64,000 nucleotides of DNA from Flavobacterium tyrosinilyticum (GCF_023656565.1 NZ_JAMOKG010000002.1:1122030-1186029), one strand, 5' to 3'; shown: positions 24,539 to 33,870, counted from the first letter of the stretch. Made by a program: numbers and translations. Notes: generated by a model not told the origin, from the letters alone.

Positions 24539-25507
24539 ATGACCATTCAGCAGTTAAAATATATAGTAGCTTTAGACGAAGAACGGCATTTTGCGAGAGC
24601 TGCCGAAGTTTGTATGGTAACGCAGCCGGGACTTACCATTCAGTTAAAAAATCTGGAAGAAGAAATCGGAATTAAGATTTTTGATCGAAATAAAGTGCCG
24701 TTGACACCAACCGTTTTAGGAATTGAAATTATCAATAAAGCCAAAAAGATACTTCGTGAGGTCGATGAAATTCGTGATTTTGTAATCAACGAAAAAAATC
24801 TGTTGGAAGGAGAGCTGAAACTTGGTATTATTTCGACTTTATCGCCTTATTTGATTCCGCTGTTTATTCAGGCCATGAAAGAAGCGGCGCCAAAAGTGCA
24901 TTTTATTATTAAAGAAGGATATACGGGGCATTTAATGCGCGATTTGGAAACAGGGGCAATTGACGTTGCGATTATGGCTACGCCAACAGGAAATCCGAAT
25001 TTAATCGAACATGTTGTTTTTAAAGAACCGTTTGTTGCCTATTTAAATCAGACGCATCCTATGGCAAATGATGAATTTTACGAAATGCAGCCTGGCGACA
25101 AAACCGAATTGTTATTATTGCATCACGAATATTGCTACAACGCACAATTGTTAGACATCTGCGGACTAAAAACATCCGATAAAATAAAGGAACAATTTAC
25201 ATACGATATTAATTCGATAGAAACCTTAAAAAATCTAGTTCGAGCCCATTTAGGATTTGCGATTATCCCTAAACTTTCCACCATAAACGAATCAGGCGGA
25301 CTTTTTAAACCTTTCAAGGAACCTGTTCCCGTAAGAGAAATAAGTCTTGTAGTGTCGGATTCTTTCTCTAAGAAATTATTATTGGAGAAAATGAATGAAG
25401 CGATCTGGAACTGCCTTCCCGAATCGCTCAAAAAAGATTTCAATTATAAAAAAATCCGCTGGAACGATTCGCCTTATTTTATAAAAGCTGTAAGTAAGTT
25501 GAGTTAA
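24539..25507 (+). CDS. oxyR: OxyR-type LysR peroxide sensor
   Basis: The 322-aa LysR protein has the N-terminal wHTH (IQQLKYIVALDEERHFARAAEVCMVTQPGLT) and a periplasmic-binding-like effector domain. Cys199 and Cys208 lie in YCYNAQLLDIC with eight residues between, exactly the numbering and spacing of the redox pair of E. coli OxyR. It therefore probably senses H2O2 by disulfide formation. Nearby OsmC, Ohr and Dps genes are plausible regulon members but are not linked by an operator that I can see. It ends at a long inverted repeat shared with the convergent hydrolase. Confidence 0.92.
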   Translation: MTIQQLKYIVALDEERHFARAAEVCMVTQPGLTIQLKNLEEEIGIKIFDRNKVPLTPTVLGIEIINKAKKILREVDEIRDFVINEKNLLEGELKLGIISTLSPYLIPLFIQAMKEAAPKVHFIIKEGYTGHLMRDLETGAIDVAIMATPTGNPNLIEHVVFKEPFVAYLNQTHPMANDEFYEMQPGDKTELLLLHHEYCYNAQLLDICGLKTSDKIKEQFTYDINSIETLKNLVRAHLGFAIIPKLSTINESGGLFKPFKEPVPVREISLVVSDSFSKKLLLEKMNEAIWNCLPESLKKDFNYKKIRWNDSPYFIKAVSKLS

Positions 25508-25611
25508 ATTTCAAAATAAAAATTCCAAATGATTTGAGAAATTCCAATACAAAAAATTCCAAATTCCAAGCTATACAGTAATTGGAATTTGGAATTTTTA
25601 TTTTGAAATTT
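25506..25611. terminator. Long perfect inverted repeat between convergent genes
   Basis: A perfect 25-bp inverted repeat, 25506-25530 with 25587-25611, made of AATTCCAAAT-type sequence. It can terminate oxyR and the convergent hydrolase. Similar AATTCCAAATTCC sequence occurs at 26455-26510 and 32305-32340, so this is a dispersed repeat as well. Confidence 0.65.
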
Positions 25612-25651
25612 CCCCCAATCCATTGGAATTTGGGGTTTAAAATATTGGAAT

Positions 25652-26416
25652 TTAATTTTTAGACGCTTCAATAATCACATTTGCCACTTTCTCTGGCTGA
25701 GAAATAAATACCACGTGGCTACCTTTAATTTCAGTGATTTTGGTGTTAGAACGTTTGTACATGGCGTGCTGAATACTCGGAACAATACTTTTATCTTCAG
25801 TCGCTACGATTCCGTAAGAAGGTTTAGTTCTCCAAGCGGCTTTAGTTATTGGTGTTAAAAAGCCTTTTGCATGAAAAGCACCTTGTGAAGCATACATAAA
25901 ATCGGCTTGCTCTTTGCTCAAGTCTCCCGCAAAACCAGCGTGAAATTTAGCTTTGTCATAATACGCAATTCCTTTTTCATCTGGAGGCAATACACCATTT
26001 TCAGGAGCTGGAGGAGCAGTTTGCAACCATTGAACAGAATTTTCACCATTATCAGGCTGTAAAGCCGCTACATAAACCAAAGCCGCTACCTTAGGATGAT
26101 TTCCAGCTTCTGTAATTACTGTTCCTCCCCAAGAATGTCCAACCAAAATAGTGGGTCCGTCTTGTTTGTCTAAAGCTAAATTTGTGGCTTGAACATCATC
26201 TTCCAAAGAACTCAACGGATTCTGAACGATGGTTACATTATAGCCTTTTTTAGCCAAAACTTTGTATAAACCTTGCCATCCAGATCCATCTGCAAATGCA
26301 CCATGAACCAATACGACATTTTTGATTTTAGGATTAGTTTGTGCGTTTACGTTTGTAAATGCGAAACTAAAAATTAGTATTGCGAATGCTAAAAAGCTTT
26401 TAAATATTGTTTTCAT
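25652..26416 (-). CDS. Secreted alpha/beta hydrolase (esterase-like)
   Basis: The 254-aa protein starts with a signal peptide (FLAFAILIFSFAFTNVNAQT). The hydrolase fold shows the oxyanion segment VLVHGAFADGSGW, nucleophile elbow GHSWGG, an acid in the GIVATEDKSI region and the final His in KGSHVVFISQP. This matches the EstC-like small-molecule esterases, secreted to the periplasm. The substrate is unknown. It lies 103 bp downstream of the OsmC gene in the same direction, with an AATTCC repeat between. Confidence 0.88.
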   Translation of the reverse strand: MKTIFKSFLAFAILIFSFAFTNVNAQTNPKIKNVVLVHGAFADGSGWQGLYKVLAKKGYNVTIVQNPLSSLEDDVQATNLALDKQDGPTILVGHSWGGTVITEAGNHPKVAALVYVAALQPDNGENSVQWLQTAPPAPENGVLPPDEKGIAYYDKAKFHAGFAGDLSKEQADFMYASQGAFHAKGFLTPITKAAWRTKPSYGIVATEDKSIVPSIQHAMYKRSNTKITEIKGSHVVFISQPEKVANVIIEASKN

Positions 26417-26519
26417 TTTATTTAGATTTTAAATTTGAATAGAAATTTCAATTTTGAAAATTCCAAATTCCAATTTTCCATTCAGACTTGGAATTTGGGA
26501 TTTTTGTATTGGGATTTAT

Positions 26520-26936
26520 TTAAAGTAAAGTGATTGATAAAGTAATCTCAGTATTCAGCAATTTAGAAATTGGACAAATTTCTTTTGCTTTTTGAGCAGT
26601 TTCCTGAAACTCTTCTGCAGAAATTCCGGGTACTTTTCCAGTCAATTCTAACTGAATTAAGGTGATAGTTCCGTCTTCAAAAGTTACTTTAGCCGTTGTG
26701 TCTAAATCTTCTGGAACAAAACCTGCTTCAGATAATAAAAAGCTTAACTGCATAGTAAAACACCCAGAATGTGCCGCTGCGATTAATTCTTCAGGATTAG
26801 TTCCAACACCTTGCTCAAAACGAGTTTTGAATGATAATTGGGCATTATCTAAAGTTGTGCTTTGTGTACTAATGGTTCCTTTTCCTTCCATTCCTGTACC
26901 TTTCCAGTTTGCGTTTGCTCTTCTTGTAAATTTCAT
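26520..26936 (-). CDS. OsmC-family hydroperoxide reductase
   Basis: The 138-aa protein fits OsmC: the N-terminal strand TRRANANWKGTG, peroxidatic Cys59 in AAAHSGCFTMQLS and resolving Cys121 in KEICPISKLL. It reduces organic hydroperoxides in the cytosol. The HSGCF context separates it from the Ohr subfamily gene at 32414. It is probably stress-induced, but no operator was recognised. Confidence 0.92.
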   Translation of the reverse strand: MKFTRRANANWKGTGMEGKGTISTQSTTLDNAQLSFKTRFEQGVGTNPEELIAAAHSGCFTMQLSFLLSEAGFVPEDLDTTAKVTFEDGTITLIQLELTGKVPGISAEEFQETAQKAKEICPISKLLNTEITLSITLL

Positions 26937-27430
26937 GATTTCTATTTTTTAAGTTATTTTTTAAGATGTTCAAATCATTTCTTTGATTTTGATGAAGCAA
27001 AGGTATAGGGAAGGTGTTTATTAATCAAATTAATAATTTTTAGTAGTTATAAAAATAATTTATAACCACTGATTAGGTTGAGGTTAGAACACAAAACACT
27101 TTAAATAATAATTTTCTGTAAAACTTCCTTTTGGAAATGAGTGCCCTAGCCCTGATAGGAGCGGTATCCTTTTTCTTGCTTCTTTAGCAAGGAAAAGATA
27201 TAGCGGATAGCAGGAAACAGCTCCTAATCAATATCAATGCTTCATTTTAGCTTACCTTATAGGTGCAGATTAAAATCTTAGTTCAAGAAAATAAGGATCA
27301 TTTAAATGCTTATTTGGTTTCAAATTATAATGTGAAACAAAGTAAGCGGCCGATTTGTAGTTTTATTTATGCGGTGAATTTAATTTTATAGGAATCAATT
27401 TTATAAGACGATCGAGAAAATAAATTTTCA
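26937..27430. other. Gap between osmC and the large lipoprotein gene
   Basis: Mostly AT-rich. It contains the structured element at 27133-27226 described separately. I see no ORF or clear promoter box. Confidence 0.6.
27133..27226. repeat. Structured GC-richer element with nested hairpin
   Basis: The core reads GTGCCCTAGCCCTGATAG, then GGAGC (27158-27162) pairing with GCTCC (27220-27224). Inside, CTTGCT/AGCAAG with flanking TTTTC/GAAAA and ATC/GAT gives a long inner stem. I recall close copies (CCCTAGCCCTGATAGAAGCGG...GGATAGCAGGA) scattered through flavobacterial genomes, so it is probably a multi-copy intergenic element; only one copy is in this window. Confidence 0.55.
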
Positions 27431-29974
27431 ATGAATAATCTAACTTTTAAATTTATGAGAAATGCTTTTCTAATAATTGGGGTTTGTTTGAGTTCAATTT
27501 TGTTCTCCTGCAAAAAAGATAAGGATAAAGAGCAAGTAAGTACAGAAGCAGAAAAGACTGATACTGCCGACTCTACATTAATTGCAGATCGTGGTTGGCC
27601 TCGGGAAGCGGAAAGTAACGGGACAAAACTGGTTTATTATCAGCCTCAGGTAGACGACTGGAAAGATTTTAAGGAACTTACAGCGAGAGTAGCTTTTTCG
27701 CTGACTCCAAAAGATGGAAAACAGGTTTTGGGTGTGGCTTCTTTGAGGGCAGAAACATTGGTAGACAAAGACAACCGAAGTGCTTTTATTAAAAATCTTC
27801 AGGTAACCGATATCCGGTTTCCAGCTCTTGACGAAAAGAAAGTTCCTGAAATGGAAAAGCTTTTTAAAGAAACGTTGCCTCAGAGCGGAGATCCTATTTC
27901 GGTAGATCGTATTTTGGCAGATTTAAGTCATACCAAAAGTCCGCCAAAGGGAATTACGGCTAAAAATGATCCTCCAGACATTTTTTATAGTACAAATCCT
28001 TCGATTTTGCTTATTGTGCAAGGCGAACCGGTTTTGGTGCCTGTAGAAAAATCGGATATTCAATACGTGGTAAATACCAATTGGGATTTGTTTTTTGATA
28101 AAACCACAAAAGATTATTATTTATTGGTGGAGAATATCTGGCTGACTTCGAAAAATATGGCGGGTAAATGGACTAAAACAGACAAATTGCCTTCGGGTTT
28201 AAGCAACCTGCCTTCGGGACAGAATTTTGATGATGTTAAAAAAATGATTCCGCCACCGTCTTCTGGCGGAGCTCCAGAGGTTTTCTACAGCAATAAACCT
28301 GCGGAGTTGATTGCGATAAACGGAAGTCCGAAGTTCGTTAAAATTCCAGGAACCAAATTGTTATATATTGACAATACCGAGAATGATGTTTTTGCCGATG
28401 AAAACAAGGGTCAGTATTATGTATTGTTGTCTGGAAGATGGTTTAAGTCTAAAGAATTAACTGGACCGTGGAGCTATGCTAGTAATAGTCTTCCTGCTGA
28501 TTTTGCTAAAATTCCTAAAGATTCTCCGCGTGCCAATGTATTGTCATCGGTGCCAGGAACGCAGGAAGCTAATGATGCGGTAATGTTATCGCAGGTTCCT
28601 ACAACGGCTATTTTGAAAAAATCGGATGCTGAAGCGAAAGTAAAAGTATCGTATGATGGAGGAACGCCTCAATTTAAACCAATCGAAGGAACCAAAATGC
28701 AATATGCAAGCAACACGCAGGAGAAGATTATAAAAGTGGGAGATTTGTATTATTTGTGTTTTCAGGCAGTTTGGTTTATGTCGACAAGTCCGAACGGACC
28801 TTGGAAAACATGCGATTCTGTTCCGAAAGAAATTTATACGATTCCGCCAAGTTCGCCAGTTTATAATGTTACGTATGTCACGCAAACTACAACTGATACA
28901 ACGGTTGAAAGCAGTGCAACAGCGGGCTATTTAGGTGCTTTTATTATTGGCGCAACATTCGGCGCGATATTGACTTATGGCACGGGATGGTATTATCCGC
29001 CTTATATGTATTACGGCGGACTGTATCCAATTTATCGCCCGTGGCCTTATGCGTACGGAGGTGGAGCGGTTTACAATCCGTGGACGGGAGGTTATGCAGC
29101 TGGAAGACGCGTTTACGGACCTTATGGAGCAGCTGGAACTTCGGCTTGGTATAATCCTGCAACAGGAAGATACGGGCGTTCTGCAAGTGTTCAGGGTTGG
29201 TATGGCGGGCGCACTGCTGCAAGTACTTATAATCCGTGGACGGGAAATTACGCTAGAACCAACCAAGGACATAACGCGTATGCGCAATGGGGACATTCGG
29301 CTGCAACAAATGGAAATCAGTGGGCGCAAACAGGACATATTACAACCCGACGCGGAACGGCAATTGGTTATGAAACTTCAGGCGGAAAAGAAGGTGTAAT
29401 TACACATAGAAGAGGCGGAGGAACTACGATTCATACCAATAATAATGTATACGCTGGTCACGATGGACATGTTTATAAAAGAGATGCCAACGGAAACTGG
29501 AGTCATTATAATAATGGAAACGGTGGCTGGACGCAAGCCGGAACTTTGGGTTCGTCCAAAAAAGCGGGCGATGCGATTCAGCGTAATAAGCCCAATCAGG
29601 GAATTGGTGCAAATGGCGCGGGAGAACGAATTCAGCGTGACAGACCTAGTGAAGCACTTGGGGCGAATGGGGCAGGAGAGAGAATTCAACGTGATAATTT
29701 GCCAAAAGCGGGTCAAAACCTAGGAGGCGAAACCCGAATAGGAGACGGAATTCAGAGAGATAATTTCCCTAAAGCAGATCAAACCCTCGGACAGCCAAAT
29801 AAACCGCTTGGAGAAGCTGGTCGTCCAGATGTTACAAACGATCTAGATCGCTCGGCTATTTCAAGAGATCGCGGAGAAATGCAAACGCGTAATTTCCAAA
29901 ATATCCAAAGAAGCGGCGGCGGCTTCGGCGGTGGTGGTTTCAGAGGCGGAGGTGGTTTTAGAGGAAGAAGATAA
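27431..29974 (+). CDS. Large lipoprotein with triplicated modules and Gly-rich tail
   Basis: The 847-aa product has a lipoprotein signal (FLIIGVCLSSILFSCKKD); start at 27431 or at the in-frame ATG 27455. Three repeats share FYS.NP or similar, a (V/I)P.(S/T)..(I/L).Y(V/I).NT segment and an (Y/V)W.. S..(M/P).G.W closing block: YYLLVENIWLTSKNMAGKW, YYVLLSGRWFKSKELTGPW, YYLCFQAVWFMSTSPNGPW. Then comes a hydrophobic stretch (YLGAFIIGATFGAILTYGTG), a Tyr/Gly/Trp-rich region with YNPWTG and YGR motifs, repeats of GERIQRD/G-IQRDN, and an RGGGGF tail. It is probably an outer-membrane-anchored structural or carbohydrate-related protein; the function is unknown. It is monocistronic with a clear terminator. 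Confidence 0.85.
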   Translation: MNNLTFKFMRNAFLIIGVCLSSILFSCKKDKDKEQVSTEAEKTDTADSTLIADRGWPREAESNGTKLVYYQPQVDDWKDFKELTARVAFSLTPKDGKQVLGVASLRAETLVDKDNRSAFIKNLQVTDIRFPALDEKKVPEMEKLFKETLPQSGDPISVDRILADLSHTKSPPKGITAKNDPPDIFYSTNPSILLIVQGEPVLVPVEKSDIQYVVNTNWDLFFDKTTKDYYLLVENIWLTSKNMAGKWTKTDKLPSGLSNLPSGQNFDDVKKMIPPPSSGGAPEVFYSNKPAELIAINGSPKFVKIPGTKLLYIDNTENDVFADENKGQYYVLLSGRWFKSKELTGPWSYASNSLPADFAKIPKDSPRANVLSSVPGTQEANDAVMLSQVPTTAILKKSDAEAKVKVSYDGGTPQFKPIEGTKMQYASNTQEKIIKVGDLYYLCFQAVWFMSTSPNGPWKTCDSVPKEIYTIPPSSPVYNVTYVTQTTTDTTVESSATAGYLGAFIIGATFGAILTYGTGWYYPPYMYYGGLYPIYRPWPYAYGGGAVYNPWTGGYAAGRRVYGPYGAAGTSAWYNPATGRYGRSASVQGWYGGRTAASTYNPWTGNYARTNQGHNAYAQWGHSAATNGNQWAQTGHITTRRGTAIGYETSGGKEGVITHRRGGGTTIHTNNNVYAGHDGHVYKRDANGNWSHYNNGNGGWTQAGTLGSSKKAGDAIQRNKPNQGIGANGAGERIQRDRPSEALGANGAGERIQRDNLPKAGQNLGGETRIGDGIQRDNFPKADQTLGQPNKPLGEAGRPDVTNDLDRSAISRDRGEMQTRNFQNIQRSGGGFGGGGFRGGGGFRGRR

Positions 29975-30003
29975 AAAGTAAAGGTTAATTTTAATTCGAA
30001 AAG

Positions 30004-30040
30004 ATCAGGATGGTAGTAAAATACTAATCCTGATTTTTTT
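30004..30040 (+). terminator. Terminator of the large lipoprotein gene
   Basis: ATCAGGAT with an inner TAGTA/TACTA pairing, then ATCCTGAT and eight T. Confidence 0.85.
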
Positions 30041-30362
30041 TGTGCTCGTTTTTTTGCCACAAAGGCGCTAGGGCGCTAAGTTTTCTTTTTAAAGTTTTGC
30101 GAATTCTTATTTTAATCGAAAAGGTTTATTTCACGCAGATTTTAAATAATTTAAGCAGATAAAGGCAAATTATTTTCTAAAATCTTAAAAATTAAATCTG
30201 CTAAAATCTGCTGGATCTGCGTGAAACAAAAATCCTTTTAATCCTTTTAATCTGTGGCAAAATAAAGGCAAAACTTTGCGACTTCGCGTCTTTGCGAGAT
30301 TAAAAACTTCGCGAACCTTGCGTAAATCCTTGCGTCCTTTGCGGTTAAACTCTCAAACATTT
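30041..30362. repeat. Dispersed repeats, families C and B
   Basis: The gap 29975-30507 holds CACAAAGGCGCTAGGGCGC, then a foldback of family B (TTTCACGCAGATTTTAAA ... GATCTGCGTGAAA, about 30131-30228), then family C text (AATCCTTTTAATCTGTGGC, GCGACTTCGCGTCTTTGCG). These modules recur at 31, 33.7, 36.5, 45.2 and 60 kb. No ORF seen. Confidence 0.75.
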
Positions 30363-30507
30363 TACCTCTCAAAATTCACAACTCACGGCCTGTCCATTTC
30401 ACCTTAAAGTTTGTCCGTTTCACCTATTTTCTCATTTCGTATGAAGGGGTATCGAAATACTTTTGACTAAGAAATTAACGAAAACAAATAATTTAAAATC
30501 AGAAGTT

Positions 30508-30921
30508 ATGGAAACGAAAAAACAAAAAACATGGGTTATCATCGCAATTATTGTTTTAGGAATCATTGCCTTTTTAGTTCCGAATCAGATTGCGGCGCAG
30601 ACAGGCGTTAAACGCATCGATTTGCAAAAACACGATCTAAGCGTTCCGGGACGCGAAATGGTTCAGGCACGAATCGATTTTGACGGACATTCGGCTTTTG
30701 GAAAACATTCTCATCCGGGCGAAGAAGTGATTTATGTGGTTGAAGGTTCGCTGGAGTATCAGATTGAAGGAGAAAAGCCAGTGATTTTAAAGGCAGGCGA
30801 AGTGCTTTTTATTCCAGCGGGCGTGGTGCATTCGGCTAAAAATAATACAAATGTAAAAGCATCAGAACTGGCGACTTATATTGTGGAAAAAGGTAAGCCA
30901 ATACTTGTAATGAAAAAATAG
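30508..30921 (+). CDS. Membrane-anchored or secreted cupin protein
   Basis: The ATG at 30508 (METKKQKTW) begins directly before a hydrophobic segment (VIIAIIVLGIIAFLVPNQIAAQ); the frame runs 15 codons further to a TTG, which is unlikely. The 137-aa protein has one cupin barrel with metal-binding residues in HSHPGEEVIYVVEG and the second motif PAGVVHSAKN. It is small and exported. Similar proteins are often annotated as quercetinase-like or stress cupins; substrate unknown. It is preceded by CCTGTCCATTTCACC and CCGTTTCACC text that recurs near 31197 upstream of the next gene. Confidence 0.85.
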   Translation: METKKQKTWVIIAIIVLGIIAFLVPNQIAAQTGVKRIDLQKHDLSVPGREMVQARIDFDGHSAFGKHSHPGEEVIYVVEGSLEYQIEGEKPVILKAGEVLFIPAGVVHSAKNNTNVKASELATYIVEKGKPILVMKK

Positions 30922-31317
30922 TTTCAAGTTGAAATGCGAGTAGTTTTTAACGCAAAGTGCGCAAAGGATTTTCGCAAAGGACGCGAAGTTCTGTTTAAGA
31001 AGAATGCCAATAGACATTAAGTTCGCAAAGCTTTGTGTGAATGTTGGGCTTTTTAATCTCGCAAAGTCGCGAAGTCGCAAAGTTTTATTTATACAGCTTT
31101 GTGAACTTAAAAGAAACTTAGTTTCAACTCAAAAAAATCTTTGTGTTCTCTGCGAATCCTTTGTACTCTTTGCGTTAAAGTTATCCCAAATTAAAGCCTG
31201 TCCATTTCAGCCCCAACTTTGTCCACTTCACCTTTTTTTACCTTTTAAAACAAACAATGTCAAGATACCTTTGACGAAGAAATTAACTGATAATCAACTA
31301 ATCAAAAAATAATAATT
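30922..31317. repeat. Dispersed repeat family C cluster
   Basis: The gap carries AACGCAAAGTGCGCAAAGG, TCGCAAAGTCGCGAAGTCGC and TTTGTGTTCTCTGCGAATC-type modules. At about 31197-31232 is the unit GCCTGTCCATTTCAGCCCC...GTCCACTTCACC, also found at 30389-30424 and, complemented, at 36355-36392. Each copy lies 50-90 bp before a start codon, so it may be regulatory. Confidence 0.65.
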
Positions 31318-32304
31318 ATGAAAACACTATCCAATATTCTAATCGCTATTCTTTTTATGAATGCAGCTTTCACTCAAGCACAAACTTCAAAACAAAAAAC
31401 AATTGAAGTAAGCAGTTCACTTGGAACTTTAAAACAAATTAATGCCGGATTATTGAACGTGGGGTATACAGAAGCAGGTCCGTCAAACGGAACGCCAGTG
31501 ATATTGCTTCATGGCTGGCCTTACGATATTCACAGTTACAACGAAGTTGTTCCAATTTTGGTAGCAAAAGGATACCACGTTTTTACTCCTTATTTACGCG
31601 GATTCGGGACAACGACTTTCCTCTCAAAAGATACTTTCAGAAACGGTCAACAAGCTGCTTTAGCAAGGGATATTATCGCTTTTATGGATGCACTTAAAAT
31701 TGATAAAGCCGTAATTGGTGGTTTCGATTGGGGCGCGAGAACAGCGGTTATAGTATCGGCACTTTGGCCAGAACGTGTAAAAGGTTTGGTTTCGGTAAGT
31801 GGTTACTTGGTGGTGAACTTAGAAGCAAATTTAAAACCGCTCCCTCCAGCAGCCGAGTTAGGATGGTGGTACCAATATTATTTCGCAACCGAAAGAGGAA
31901 AACAAGGTTACACTCAAAACACTTACGATTTCAATAAACTAATCTGGAAAATCGCTTCTCCGTTATGGAATTTCGATAAAGCAACTTACGATCAAACGGC
32001 TCAATCTTTTGATAATCCAGATCACGTAGCGATTGTGATTCACAATTACAGATGGAGACAATCTCTTGAAGGAGGAGAAACAAAATACGATAATCTAGAG
32101 AAACGCCTTGCTACAAAACCAGAGATTAAAGTTCCAACCATTACAATAGGAAGTGATTTTGACGGCGCTTTCGCGGATGGAAAAGCTTATGCGAGCAAAT
32201 TCACTGGAAAATACGAACACAGAATTTTAAAAGGAAGTGGACACAACGTTCCGCAAGAAGATCCAAAGGCATTTGCACAAGCGATAATTGATGTCTCTAA
32301 GTAA
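31318..32304 (+). CDS. Secreted alpha/beta hydrolase, epoxide hydrolase/dehalogenase type
   Basis: The 328-aa product has a signal peptide ending near ILFMNAAFTQAQ. Its hydrolase motifs are HGWP (oxyanion), PYLRGFGTT, the nucleophile elbow GGFDWGAR with Asp as nucleophile instead of Ser, and the C-terminal His in KGSGHNVPQEDP. An Asp nucleophile is characteristic of epoxide hydrolases and haloalkane dehalogenases. It is likely periplasmic. It is followed 109 bp later by ohr in the same direction; the shared CTTTTTTACC-type leader suggests co-regulation with the cupin upstream. Confidence 0.87.
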   Translation: MKTLSNILIAILFMNAAFTQAQTSKQKTIEVSSSLGTLKQINAGLLNVGYTEAGPSNGTPVILLHGWPYDIHSYNEVVPILVAKGYHVFTPYLRGFGTTTFLSKDTFRNGQQAALARDIIAFMDALKIDKAVIGGFDWGARTAVIVSALWPERVKGLVSVSGYLVVNLEANLKPLPPAAELGWWYQYYFATERGKQGYTQNTYDFNKLIWKIASPLWNFDKATYDQTAQSFDNPDHVAIVIHNYRWRQSLEGGETKYDNLEKRLATKPEIKVPTITIGSDFDGAFADGKAYASKFTGKYEHRILKGSGHNVPQEDPKAFAQAIIDVSK

Positions 32305-32413
32305 ATTCCAATTTTTAAATCCCAAATTCCAAATTCAATAGCAATTGCAATAGCAAAAATCAATATCAATAAACATTTCACATTTTACAAATAACATTTT
32401 ACACAAAAAAATC

Positions 32414-32824
32414 ATGGAAACAAAAATTTTATACACAGGAAAAACACACACAACAGGCGGTAGAGAAGGAGCTTCTCAAAGTTCAGACGAACAATTGAAT
32501 ATCAAATTAAGCGCACCAGGATCTTCACGTCCGGGAACAAATCCAGAGCAATTGTTTGCTGCAGGATGGTCGGCTTGTTTTATTGGAGCACTTGGAATTG
32601 CAGCTTCTAAACTTGGGGTTCAACTTCCAGCCGAAACCGCTGTAGACGCCGAAGTAGATTTGTGCGTAACAGAAGGAGAATATTCTCTTCAGGCAAGATT
32701 AAATATCAGCCTTCCTGGAATTGATACTCAAACGGCAGAAGCTTTGGCGGCGCAAGCGCATCAGACTTGTCCGTATTCTAAAGCGACTAGAGGGAATATA
32801 AACGTTGAGATTAATATTCTTTAA
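32414..32824 (+). CDS. ohr: Organic hydroperoxide resistance protein Ohr
   Basis: The 136-aa protein reads TGKTHTTGGREGASQSSD, has peroxidatic Cys55 in AAGWSACFIGAL and Cys119 in QTCPYSKATRGN, the strict Ohr signature. It detoxifies organic hydroperoxides in the cytosol using lipoylated partners. No OhrR (MarR-type) regulator gene is adjacent. A strong terminator follows. Confidence 0.95.
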   Translation: METKILYTGKTHTTGGREGASQSSDEQLNIKLSAPGSSRPGTNPEQLFAAGWSACFIGALGIAASKLGVQLPAETAVDAEVDLCVTEGEYSLQARLNISLPGIDTQTAEALAAQAHQTCPYSKATRGNINVEINIL

Positions 32825-32877
32825 AAAGAGTTTTAAGTTATGAGTTATGAGTTGATGCGATAATTCAGCTCTCAACA

Positions 32878-32909
32878 AACCTGACAGGATTTTAAAACCT
32901 GTCAGGTTT
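32878..32909 (+). terminator. Terminator after ohr (CCTGTCAGGTTT stem)
   Basis: Perfect 12-bp arms AAACCTGACAGG and CCTGTCAGGTTT separated by 8 bases. It lies just upstream of the DUF1223 gene, so it may also act as a leader hairpin for that gene. Confidence 0.7.
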
Positions 32910-32922
32910 AATAAATTTAATT

Positions 32923-33657
32923 ATGAAAAAGATAAAAATTTTAAGTGGCTTTATAATGCTGTTTTTTTTAATTGGAAACAGCGTTTTTAGCCAAAACAAC
33001 TCAAAAGGTTTTGCACTTTTAGAATTATATACTTCCGAAGGCTGTTCGAGCTGTCCGCCTGCTGATGAATTGCTTGGAAAAATTCAGAATGAATACCGAG
33101 ATAAAAATGTTTATGTATTGGCTTATCATGTCGATTATTGGGACAAACAGGGCTGGAAAGACATTTTCAGTAATGCTGATTTTACCAAAAGACAGTACGA
33201 TTACGCCCAATTTATGGGAAAAGAGCCTATTTATACGCCTCAAGTAATCATTAACGGAAAAACTGATTATATCGGTTCTCAGGAAACGAGTCTCAGAAAC
33301 GGAATTAAATCGGCAATTTTAAAGCCAGTTTCGACTAGTTTAAATTTAGAGGCAAATCAAAATGCGAATTCATTTTCTGTAAATTATAATGTTGAAGGCA
33401 CTTCAAAAAACAGTCGTTTATTGCTTGCAGTTGTTCAGAAAGAAACAAAAAGCAATGTAAAAAGAGGCGAGAATGCGCATCGGGTTTTATCGCATTATCA
33501 AATTGTTCGTAATCTGCAATCTGTAGATTTAAACAAAGCCAAAAAAGGCACAGCATCGATTCATCTTCCTAAAAATTATAACGCACAGGATTTCGAAATC
33601 ATTGGTTTTGTTCAGGATATGAATTCAGGTGCTATTTTGGGCGTTAAGAAAGCTTAG
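32923..33657 (+). CDS. DUF1223 thioredoxin-like secreted protein
   Basis: The 244-aa product has a signal peptide (FIMLFFLIGNSVFSQ). The thioredoxin-like domain carries LELYTSEGCSSCPPADELL with Cys41 and Cys44, and the DUF1223 signatures YHVDYWDKQGW and TPQVIINGK. It is presumably a periplasmic redox protein; CxxC supports thiol chemistry. C-terminal residues from about 140 form a separate beta domain. It fits the surrounding group of oxidative-stress genes. Confidence 0.9.
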   Translation: MKKIKILSGFIMLFFLIGNSVFSQNNSKGFALLELYTSEGCSSCPPADELLGKIQNEYRDKNVYVLAYHVDYWDKQGWKDIFSNADFTKRQYDYAQFMGKEPIYTPQVIINGKTDYIGSQETSLRNGIKSAILKPVSTSLNLEANQNANSFSVNYNVEGTSKNSRLLLAVVQKETKSNVKRGENAHRVLSHYQIVRNLQSVDLNKAKKGTASIHLPKNYNAQDFEIIGFVQDMNSGAILGVKKA

Positions 33658-33870
33658 ATTTTTTGTTTCACGCAGATTTAAAACGATTTTAGCAGATTTT
33701 TTTTGATTCTAGTTTTCCGCCCTGTTTGTCATCCCGAGGAACGAGGGATCTCCGCGAGTAGCTCTACAAAATAAGAATAAAAAGACTTTGAGCCTTAGCG
33801 ACTTTGCGCGATTAAAATTTATCTGCGCTTATCTCCTAAAATCATTAAAAATCTGCGTGAAATCTTTTTC
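33658..33870. repeat. Dispersed repeats, family B foldback and a GTCATCCCGAGG unit
   Basis: Family B arms lie at about 33664-33702 and 33820-33866 (TTTCACGCAGATTT ... ATCTGCGTGAAA). Between them is GTCATCCCGAGGAACGAGGG (from 33728), a sequence that I recall from many Bacteroidetes intergenic regions. It seems to be one element nested in another. Confidence 0.65.

Noticed and set aside
28931..29716. Several open frames opposite the large lipoprotein gene
   Set aside because: Shadow frames in a Gly/Tyr/Arg-rich coding region with few stops; no start signals or family motifs.
31004..31312. 102-codon open frame before the hydrolase gene
   Set aside because: Made of dispersed repeat family C sequence; the same text occurs in other gaps.
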